64,000 nucleotides of DNA from Bin87 sp965204685 (GTDB taxonomy: Bacteria > Chloroflexota > Dehalococcoidia > Lucifugimonadales > UBA3495). The notes under the pieces are model-generated. The model did not search any database and was not told the origin of the DNA. It was given only the letters and a program-made list of their open reading frames with translations. Of the stretch, positions 8,866 to 15,496 are shown one piece after another. Numbering within the stretch: the stretch's first letter is position 1; each line of letters opens with the position of its first letter. The position numbers and the translations under genes are program-made. Where the stretch lies: assembly GCA_965204685.1 (NCBI GenBank), contig OZ242004.1, positions 2,356,001 to 2,420,000 of the forward strand, read 5' to 3'.

Positions 8866-10191
8866 ATGAAAGTAGGGATCATCGGCGGCGGCGCGGCCGG
8901 TCTGGCGGCGGCGCTGGAACTGACTTCCAAGGGGCATTTCGCCGAGGTGTTCGAGGCGGCGCCATTCCTGGGCGGACAGGCATCAACCTTCGAGGTCGGT
9001 GGCGGACAATTGGAACGTGGTTACCACCACCTGTTCGTCAGCGACACCGACATGGTGGAGCTAATCAACGAGCTGGGCCTGGGCGATTCCCTTGAGTGGC
9101 TGGAGTCGAAAGTGGGCCTGTTCCACGGCGGCCGCATCTGGAATTTTGCCACGCCGATGGACCTGCTTAGATTTTCTCCGCTGCCGTTTTTCCAGCGCAT
9201 CCGCTTGGGTCTCTGGACGTTCCTCCTGCAGAAAACGCGGGACTGGCGCAAGTTCGAGGGAGTTACTGCCGCTGAATGGACCCGCGACCACATGGGGGAG
9301 GATGCGTACCGGGTGATTTGGGAGCCGATGCTGCGGGGCAAGTTCGGGGACTACTACGACCAGGTGAGCATGACGTGGTTGTGGGGGAAAATCTACCTGC
9401 GCGTGGCATCCCGGAAGCGGATGCAGAAGGAACGATTGGGTTACCCCATGTGCAGCTTCGGCCGGGTGTTCGACGCCTGCGGGGAGCGGATCGAGGAGCA
9501 GGGAGGCCGGGTGCATATTGGCGCGGCAGTGAAACGGCTCAATGTGGCGGCCGGCAGAGCACGGGGTTTCGTCGCCTCGGTGGATGGAGGCCCCGAGAGG
9601 GACTACGAATACGACGCGGTCATTGCCACGACCCCTTCGTACATCTTCACGCGGCTCGCGCCTGACCTGCCGGATGATTACCGCTCGGTGCTGGAGTCCG
9701 CGCGCTACCTGTCGGCCGTGCTGGTGGTCCTGGTGCTGGACCGGCCGCTGACCTCCAAGTATTGGCTCAACGTGGCGGACCGGTCTTTGCCCTTCGTGGG
9801 AGTAATCGAGCACACTAACATGATCGACCGCGATCTGTACGGCGGAAACCACATCGTGTACTTGACCAACTACCCGGACCGCAACAGCGAGCTGTATCGC
9901 AAGGAACCCGAGGAATTGTTGGAAGAATACGTTCCGCACCTCCGCAAGCTGAACCCGGGCTTCTCACGGGACTGGATACTGGAATACCACCACCACCGGG
10001 TGGACGGAGCGCAGCCGATAAACGGCGTGCACTACAGCGAGCGGAACATCCCCGACCACCGGACGCCGTTCGGGTCGCTGTACCTGGCGAATACGACGCA
10101 GATCTATCCGGAGGACCGGGGGACCAACTACTCGGTGCGCATGGGCCGGCGGGTAGCGCGGATGGTGCTGGAGGATGGGGAGGTGTTATGA
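8866..10191 (+). CDS. FAD-dependent oxidoreductase (amine-oxidase/protoporphyrinogen-oxidase fold)
   Basis: 441-residue flavoprotein opening with the dinucleotide motif VGIIGGGAAGLAAALELTSK, then GGQASTFEVGGGQLERGYHH, typical of the NAD(P)/FAD amine-oxidase-like superfamily (desaturases, protoporphyrinogen oxidases, UDP-galactopyranose-mutase relatives). The C-terminal FAD contact is in LYLANTTQIYPEDRGTNYS. The substrate is unknown; coupling to a flippase-like gene suggests polyprenol or glycolipid chemistry. The last 4 bases overlap the start of vapB. Confidence 0.8.
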   Translation: MKVGIIGGGAAGLAAALELTSKGHFAEVFEAAPFLGGQASTFEVGGGQLERGYHHLFVSDTDMVELINELGLGDSLEWLESKVGLFHGGRIWNFATPMDLLRFSPLPFFQRIRLGLWTFLLQKTRDWRKFEGVTAAEWTRDHMGEDAYRVIWEPMLRGKFGDYYDQVSMTWLWGKIYLRVASRKRMQKERLGYPMCSFGRVFDACGERIEEQGGRVHIGAAVKRLNVAAGRARGFVASVDGGPERDYEYDAVIATTPSYIFTRLAPDLPDDYRSVLESARYLSAVLVVLVLDRPLTSKYWLNVADRSLPFVGVIEHTNMIDRDLYGGNHIVYLTNYPDRNSELYRKEPEELLEEYVPHLRKLNPGFSRDWILEYHHHRVDGAQPINGVHYSERNIPDHRTPFGSLYLANTTQIYPEDRGTNYSVRMGRRVARMVLEDGEVL

Positions 10192-10385
10192 GAACGACTG
10201 TGAACTTGGATGACGAATTGTTGAAGGATGCCAAACGGCTAACCGGCATCGATGACATGACGCAACTCGTCAATGCGGGTCTCAAAGCGTTAGTAGAACG
10301 GGAAGCAGCCAGAAGACTGGCAAAATTGGGCGGTACGATGCCCGACCTTCAAACTATCCCCCGGAGGCGCAGCGAACCGGCATGA
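10188..10385 (+). CDS. vapB: VapB-type antitoxin
   Basis: 65-residue antitoxin of a type II toxin-antitoxin pair. MRTTVNLDDELLKDAKRLTG is the ribbon-helix-helix start seen in VapB proteins, followed by the helix TQLVNAGLKALVEREAARRL and a toxin-binding tail. It overlaps the preceding oxidoreductase (ATGA) and its own toxin (ATGA), so translation is coupled. The gene itself looks intact even though its toxin partner is truncated. Confidence 0.85.
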   Translation: MRTTVNLDDELLKDAKRLTGIDDMTQLVNAGLKALVEREAARRLAKLGGTMPDLQTIPRRRSEPA

Positions 10386-10510
10386 TATTGGCCGATACGT
10401 CGGTGTGGGTTAACCACCTGCGTGCCAATGACCCCATCCTGGTGTCGCTGTTGGATGATAACCAAGTTGTGATGCATCCCATGGTCATTGGATGCCAATT
10501 CCTGAGGATC
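10382..10510 (+). pseudogene. vapC: Truncated VapC (PIN-domain) toxin
   Basis: Begins as a standard PIN-domain ribonuclease toxin (MILADTSVWVNHLRANDP, with the first catalytic Asp, then MHPMVIG). VapC proteins normally continue for about 130 residues with further acidic active-site residues. Here the resemblance stops after about 40 residues. The frame stays open to 10,717 but encodes a Pro/Arg-rich sequence antisense to hicA, not a PIN fold. The remaining catalytic acids are missing, so it should be inactive. The break abuts the 3' end of hicA, suggesting that arrival of the hicBA pair or a deletion removed the rest. Confidence 0.75.
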
Positions 10511-10523
10511 TATGGGTTGCCGG

Positions 10524-10772
10524 CTAATCCGGCTCCGGCCCGCGCATCCCGTCGGCGTACCACCAGAACTTTGCCACCGACCAGCCGCCGGCCTGACGGC
10601 GGATGCTGGCGAAAGTTCCAGGGCGAACGTCGCTGCTATGACGGGGCACCGAAACAGTGTAAGACCCATTGCGCCATTTGTCGTGACCGCCGCGTCCCCG
10701 CCCGGGCGCGAAGGTGAACCCAGCTGCGGTCAGGGCGCGCACAACGTCAACGCGGTTAGGTTGCCTGGGCAC
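10524..10772 (-). CDS. hicA: HicA-type mRNA interferase toxin
   Basis: 82-residue protein with the HicA double-stranded-RNA-binding-like layout: VRALTAAGFTFAPGRGRGGH, giving the conserved His of the GSHH-type motif, then YTVSVPRHSSDVRPGTFASI and RRQAGGWS. Expected activity is translation-independent mRNA cleavage. The start is GTG. It lies 23 bases downstream of the HicB-like gene and convergent with the truncated vapC. It looks full length, slightly longer than typical HicA (about 60-80). Confidence 0.75.
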   Translation of the reverse strand: MPRQPNRVDVVRALTAAGFTFAPGRGRGGHDKWRNGSYTVSVPRHSSDVRPGTFASIRRQAGGWSVAKFWWYADGMRGPEPD

Positions 10773-10795
10773 TCGCTATGGCTCTGGCCTGTCGT

Positions 10796-11155
10796 CTAAC
10801 GGTACGGGTTGGGGCCGGAAATCGTTACCCAATCCAACGTGTACTCACCCCATCCTTCGGCTTCGTATTCGGCGCAAGCCTCGGCCATGGCGTCATCGGA
10901 ACGCAGCGGGAACTGGCCCGGCGGGTAATCCGACAAGTGGCATTGGATGGCGTCCTTTATCATTTCCAACGCTTCTTTGCGCGTCCGCCCATCGGTAGCG
11001 CAGCCTACCGCCGGGCAGTCCGCCCCCCAGCGCCAGTCGCCGTCAAAGTCCTCTCCGTCGTAGTAGCTGACCAGAACCTGGAAAGTGCCTACGTCCTCCA
11101 TGTCGTCCGACGCAGCGCCATCCTGCTGTGATGCGTGGGTGTTGGCGGATGTCAT
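10796..11155 (-). CDS. hicB: HicB-like antitoxin
   Basis: 119-residue partner of HicA. The core CPAVGCATDGRTRKEALEMI, followed by KDAIQCHLSD, is the partial RNase-H-like HicB domain. No C-terminal helix-turn-helix or ribbon-helix-helix is visible; the tail is acidic (ACAEYEAEGWGEYTLDWVTI). Autoregulation by this protein alone is therefore doubtful. ATG with a strong upstream ribosome site (ggaggagag on the minus strand). The order is hicB then hicA, the reverse of the common hicAB order. Confidence 0.7.
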   Translation of the reverse strand: MTSANTHASQQDGAASDDMEDVGTFQVLVSYYDGEDFDGDWRWGADCPAVGCATDGRTRKEALEMIKDAIQCHLSDYPPGQFPLRSDDAMAEACAEYEAEGWGEYTLDWVTISGPNPYR

Positions 11156-11256
11156 CGCTGGCTCTCCTCCGTGCTTCCTGGATGCAGGGTAGCATGCGGG
11201 CAGTTTTCAGCGAAAGATGATGACGCATGCAACGGGCGGGTTAGCCCGATTTTTAG

Positions 11257-11262
11257 TATAAT
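11257..11262 (+). promoter_or_regulatory. -10 element for the GATase-like gene and gyrA
   Basis: A perfect TATAAT lies about 27 bases before the TTG start of the GATase-like gene. No convincing -35 element is seen. It is the only clear promoter signal ahead of the coupled gyrA gene. Confidence 0.45.
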
Positions 11263-11288
11263 CAAAGAACCTGCTGGCCCGTTCAAGA

Positions 11289-11939
11289 TTGCTCATTTTG
11301 CCCACTATCACCGTCCTGGCCGACGACCGCAACGGCCATAATCCACACCCGTCAATCCGAGCAATCGAAGAGGCTGGTGGCAGCGTCCACGTAGTCTTGC
11401 CGACGATACCCGCAGCCGAGGCGCTGGAAGGAGCCGGCGGTTTGCTGGTGCCGGACTATTATCAGGGAGCGGCCGGCGACCTGCTCGAAGCGGCGTTACA
11501 GGTCGACATGCCCGTGTTGGCTACGGGCGGCGGGATGCACGCGCTGAACTGGCACTTTGGTGGAGGCGACCCCATGCCAGCGTTGGCGCATCATTCGGAT
11601 GAAGAGACGGAACCGCTGCGGCACCAGATCTACCTGTCGCCCGGCTCCAAGGTGGCCGCTATCATCGGCAGCGCCGGCATGTTCCGGGTGAACAGCCGGC
11701 ATCGTGAGGGCATCCGCGAGCCGCAGCGGGCGGAACGATTGATGACGATCGCCTATCAATTGGACGACGGCGTCATAGAGGGCCTGGAAAGCAAGGAACA
11801 CAGCTGGGTGATTGGCGTGCAGTTTCAGCCGGAGCGCGGCGACGAAGTGCCCGCCAGTTTCAACAACCTGTTCCTCGGGTTGGTGGAGCGTGCCCAGGAC
11901 TTCATAGAGAATAACGACACGAGGAGAACTTCACGATGA
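11289..11939 (+). CDS. Class I glutamine-amidotransferase-fold protein lacking catalytic residues
   Basis: 216-residue protein resembling the peptidase C26 (PuuD-like gamma-glutamyl hydrolase) group: HPSIRAIEEAGGSVHVVLP near the N-terminus, then PVLATGGGMHALN where active members have a GICRGMQ-type nucleophile elbow, FRVNSRHREGI, and VIGVQFQPE where active members have VQWHPE. The nucleophilic Cys is replaced by Gly80 and the catalytic His by Gln180; the protein has no cysteine at all. It is therefore probably a non-catalytic ligand-binding or scaffold relative. TTG start at 11,289 (another TTG at 11,298). The stop overlaps the gyrA start (ATGA), so the two are translationally coupled. Confidence 0.75.
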   Translation: MLILPTITVLADDRNGHNPHPSIRAIEEAGGSVHVVLPTIPAAEALEGAGGLLVPDYYQGAAGDLLEAALQVDMPVLATGGGMHALNWHFGGGDPMPALAHHSDEETEPLRHQIYLSPGSKVAAIIGSAGMFRVNSRHREGIREPQRAERLMTIAYQLDDGVIEGLESKEHSWVIGVQFQPERGDEVPASFNNLFLGLVERAQDFIENNDTRRTSR

Positions 11940-14668
11940 CTACGGCGCCTCCACAGCAGCCCGGCGGAGAATTTACGCTACGGCCCATCGAGGACGAGAT
12001 GCGGGAGTCGTATCTGTCCTACGCGATGTCCGTCATCGTGGCCAGGGCATTGCCGGACGTGCGGGACGGGTTGAAGCCAGTGCAGCGCCGGATTCTGTAC
12101 GCCATGCACGACATGGGAATCCGGCCGGGCAGCCAGTACCGCAAGAGCGCGCGTATCGTCGGCGAGGTACTGGGCAAGTTCCACCCGCACGGCGACGGGT
12201 CGGTGTACGATGCGCTGGTGCGCATGGCGCAGTTGTTCTCCATGCGGGCGCCGTTGATAGACGGGCAGGGCAACTTCGGCAGCATCGACGGTGACCCGCC
12301 GGCGGCCATGCGTTACACCGAGGCCCGGCTCGCCGCCATCGCCGACGAAATGCTGGCGGACATTGACCAGCAGACCGTGGATTTCTCCGACAATTTCGAT
12401 GATTCCCTCAAAGAGCCGCAGGTTTTGCCGGCGCGAATGCCGAACCTGCTGATCAACGGGTCGTCCGGGATCGCCGTGGGCATGGCGACCAACATGCCTC
12501 CGCACAACCTGGGCGAGATCTGCGATGCCATCAACTACGTGATCGACCATCCAACCTGCAACGTCGACCAGTTGATGGAGATCGTACCGGCGCCGGATTT
12601 TCCGACGTCCGGTCGGATCCGGGGTGTGGCCGGCGTGCGCGATATGTATGCCACCGGGCGCGGGCGCGTGGTCATGGAAGCGGTGACGGAGATTGAGGAC
12701 ATGCCGGGCCGCAACTCCAACCGGCAGCGGATCATAATCAGCGAGTTGCCGTACCAGGTTAACAAGGCGACCCTGGTCGAAAAAATCGCCAGCCTGGTGC
12801 GGGACAAAACCCTGGTGGGCATCACCGAAATCCGCGACGAGTCGGACCGCCGGGGCATCCGGGTGGTGATCGAGCTAGCGCGCAGCGCGCAGCCCACGGT
12901 GATCCTGAACAACCTGTACAAGCGTACCGCATTGCGGTCGTCCTTCAATGCCATCATGCTGGCGCTGGTGGATGGACAGCCGCAGGAGCTGCCGCTCAAG
13001 GACCTGATCAACCATTTCGTCTCCCACCGTGAAGACGTCATCCGGCGGCGCACCGAGTACCAGCTGGGACGGGCTCGGGACCGGGCGCACATCGTGGAGG
13101 GCCTGCTCAAGGCCCTGGACGCTATCGACGCGATCATCGAGACCATCCGCAACAGCCAGGACGTGGAAACCGCGCGCAACAACCTGGTCCAACAGTTCGA
13201 CCTGTCGGAGATCCAGGCTCAGGCCATTCTCGACATGCAGTTGCGCCGCCTGGCCGCCCTGGAGCGTCAGCGGCTGGACGAGGAATACAACGACCTGCTG
13301 GCAACTATCTCACGGCTGGAGGACCTGCTGCAGAACCCGCAGAAGATCCGGGCCGAGATCAAGCGGGAGACTCGCGAGGTCAAGCGCAAGCACGCCGACC
13401 CGCGGCGCACCGAAATAATTCGAGAGGAGCTGCAAGAGCAGTCCATCGAACAGTTCATCGTGCAGGAGGACGTGGTCGTCACGTTGAGCCAGCGCGGCTA
13501 TATCAAGCGCGTGCCCATCAGCACCTACCGCAACCAGCGGCGCGGCGGCAAGGGGGTGCGCGGTGCGAACAACCGGGATGACGACGCCCTGATGCAACTG
13601 GAAGTAGTCAACACCCACGACCAATTGCTTTTCTTCACCAATAAGGGCCGAGTATACCCCCTCAACGTATACGAAGTACCTAACGACACTGGCCGTACAG
13701 CCCGAGGCCTGCTTCTCGTAAACCTCATAAGGTTGCAGCCCGGCGAACAAGTGCAAACTATGCTGACTGTCCGTAAGGGAGACTACAATAACCTCTACGT
13801 GTTCGCCACCCGACGAGGCCAAGTGATGGCACTGCATCCCGGCGAGTTCAAGAACCTCCGCCAGTCGGGGCTGATCGCTGTGAAGTTCAAGGAAGAGGGC
13901 GATGAATTAATCGGTGTCCGCCCAGTGAGCGAGAGCGCGTCAATCATGTTGGTTACCGAGCAAGGTCAAGCTTTGATGTTCCCAGCCTCCGAAATAACGC
14001 CGCACAAACGGGGCACCAGTGGTGTCATCGGCATCAGATTCAAGGATGAGTTCAACGGCAGAGATCGTGTTGTGGCAATGGACGTGGTCAACAACCCTGA
14101 GGAAGAGTTCTTGCTAGTTGTTACCGAGAAGGGAAAGGGAAAGGCCACGCCGCTTTTCAACAGCAAAGGCGACGCCAACTACAGAGAACGCGGACGAGGC
14201 GGCATGGGGGTGCAAACAATAAAAGCCGACGACGAGACTGGGCCCATTGTGGACGCCAAGATAGTCACATCGGCGGAAATGAATGACGAAGAAGACCACG
14301 AGGTGTTCATCATCTCAGCTCGCGCTCAAGTTATACGGATTTCTCTCTCCGAAGTGGGCATCCGAGATGGTCGGCGTACCAAAGGTGTGAATCTGATGAC
14401 AGAGACGGAACGAGTTGGCGATGATAGCGTGGTGTCCATAGCGTGCTTCCGTGCTACGGACTACAGTCAGGAGGACCCGGCTTTGCAGGAAGCCGCGGCG
14501 GGCACAGCCCTCGCACAAGCCGAAGAGGTCGCGGCCCAGGCGGATAGCCAATACGAGGGCGCAGAGAATGAAGACATCGGTGATGATATGCCGGATGACG
14601 ATGTTGACGCCGAAGATGACGATGATGACCCGGATCTCCACGTGAACGGACAAGCCCCGCTGCTGTAA
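11936..14668 (+). CDS. gyrA: DNA gyrase subunit A
   Basis: 910-residue ATP-dependent type II topoisomerase subunit. The catalytic Tyr127 lies in AAMRYTEARL, and the DNA-gate region reads FHPHGDGSVYDALVRMAQ. The C-terminal wrapping domain has the GyrA box QRRGGKG, followed by beta-pinwheel repeats, which separates it from ParC. An acidic tail (DDMPDDDVDAEDDDDD) ends the protein. The position matching E. coli Ser83 is Gly88. Base composition shifts sharply inside the gene: about 70% GC in sampled N-terminal lines, about 47-58% from roughly 13,620 to 14,460, then back to about 68%. No gyrB is in the window. Confidence 0.97.
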   Translation: MTTAPPQQPGGEFTLRPIEDEMRESYLSYAMSVIVARALPDVRDGLKPVQRRILYAMHDMGIRPGSQYRKSARIVGEVLGKFHPHGDGSVYDALVRMAQLFSMRAPLIDGQGNFGSIDGDPPAAMRYTEARLAAIADEMLADIDQQTVDFSDNFDDSLKEPQVLPARMPNLLINGSSGIAVGMATNMPPHNLGEICDAINYVIDHPTCNVDQLMEIVPAPDFPTSGRIRGVAGVRDMYATGRGRVVMEAVTEIEDMPGRNSNRQRIIISELPYQVNKATLVEKIASLVRDKTLVGITEIRDESDRRGIRVVIELARSAQPTVILNNLYKRTALRSSFNAIMLALVDGQPQELPLKDLINHFVSHREDVIRRRTEYQLGRARDRAHIVEGLLKALDAIDAIIETIRNSQDVETARNNLVQQFDLSEIQAQAILDMQLRRLAALERQRLDEEYNDLLATISRLEDLLQNPQKIRAEIKRETREVKRKHADPRRTEIIREELQEQSIEQFIVQEDVVVTLSQRGYIKRVPISTYRNQRRGGKGVRGANNRDDDALMQLEVVNTHDQLLFFTNKGRVYPLNVYEVPNDTGRTARGLLLVNLIRLQPGEQVQTMLTVRKGDYNNLYVFATRRGQVMALHPGEFKNLRQSGLIAVKFKEEGDELIGVRPVSESASIMLVTEQGQALMFPASEITPHKRGTSGVIGIRFKDEFNGRDRVVAMDVVNNPEEEFLLVVTEKGKGKATPLFNSKGDANYRERGRGGMGVQTIKADDETGPIVDAKIVTSAEMNDEEDHEVFIISARAQVIRISLSEVGIRDGRRTKGVNLMTETERVGDDSVVSIACFRATDYSQEDPALQEAAAGTALAQAEEVAAQADSQYEGAENEDIGDDMPDDDVDAEDDDDDPDLHVNGQAPLL

Positions 14669-14670
14669 GG

Positions 14671-15369
14671 ATGGCTGCAATGCAACTGGTGATGGTTCAT
14701 GGCTCCGGCCAGAACGAACTGACCTACCACTACCAGACGGAACGGTTCGCAAATGCGGACGCTGTCAACCTGCCCGGTCATCCGGACGGGGAACTCAGGG
14801 ACAGCATCGGCGGTTACGTGGACTGGGTGCGGGATTACGCGCGCGGGAAAGGCTATCCGCCCTTCGTCCTGTTCGGGCACTCCATGGGCGGGGCCATTGC
14901 GCTGGACTACGCGCTGCGGTTCCCCGAGGACCTGGCCGGCCTGGTGCTCATCGGCACCGGCGCGCGCCTGCGCGTTCACCCGGACTACCTGAACCGTTGT
15001 CTGGATGAGGCCCAATGGCGCTCCGAGGCTCCAGCGTATTACGAGGCCATTAACAGGGATCTGGCCCCGGACCTGGCCGCCCGTGCGTTGCAATCGGGCC
15101 CCATGGTCGAGCACAACGACCTGTCGGCTTGTGACCGGTTCGACGTGATGGAGCGTGTCAGAGAAATCACCTTGCCGTCCCTAGTGATAGTGGGCGCGGA
15201 TGACATAATGACTCCGGTCCGTTACGCGGAATACCTGGGCCGGGAGCTTCAGGACGCCGAGGTGGTGGTGGTGCCCAACTCAGGGCACTTCGTCACGCTG
15301 GAGCAGCCGGACGCAGTCAACGATGCCGTCGCTGGTTTCCTGCGTCGGCTGGACGACAGCGTCACCTAG
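14671..15369 (+). CDS. Alpha/beta hydrolase
   Basis: 232-residue alpha/beta-fold hydrolase. It has the oxyanion-side motif MVHGSGQNELTYHY, the nucleophile elbow FGHSMGGAIALDYAL, the acid region VIVGADDIMTPVRYAEYLG and the His in NSGHFVTLEQPDAV. The triad is complete. The substrate is unknown; the compact cap suggests an esterase or C-C hydrolase. It starts 2 bases after gyrA and shares its transcript, ending at an intrinsic terminator. Confidence 0.85.
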   Translation: MAAMQLVMVHGSGQNELTYHYQTERFANADAVNLPGHPDGELRDSIGGYVDWVRDYARGKGYPPFVLFGHSMGGAIALDYALRFPEDLAGLVLIGTGARLRVHPDYLNRCLDEAQWRSEAPAYYEAINRDLAPDLAARALQSGPMVEHNDLSACDRFDVMERVREITLPSLVIVGADDIMTPVRYAEYLGRELQDAEVVVVPNSGHFVTLEQPDAVNDAVAGFLRRLDDSVT

Positions 15370-15397
15370 AGGAAGATGTCAAGCAACGATTGTCCCC

Positions 15398-15420
15398 GCC
15401 CGGCCACCAGCCGGGCTTTT
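15398..15420 (+). terminator. Intrinsic terminator after the gyrA operon
   Basis: A 7-bp GC stem (GCCCGGC / GCCGGGC) with a 5-base loop is followed directly by TTTT at 15,417-15,420. It lies 28 bases after the hydrolase stop and before the next promoter. Confidence 0.8.
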
Positions 15421-15452
15421 GCGTGTCCTGGGATTTGGCCGCCCGGCATTGC

Positions 15453-15461
15453 TGGTATTAT
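15453..15461 (+). promoter_or_regulatory. Extended -10 promoter for the TrpRS-like fusion gene
   Basis: TGGTATTAT fits an extended -10 element. It is followed immediately by a small hairpin (five G at 15,462-15,466 pairing with five C at 15,473-15,477), which would lie at the very 5' end of the transcript. The gene's ATG is at 15,497. Confidence 0.45.
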
Positions 15462-15496
15462 GGGGGCAATCACCCCCGGTTCCGGTTGCACGAGCC

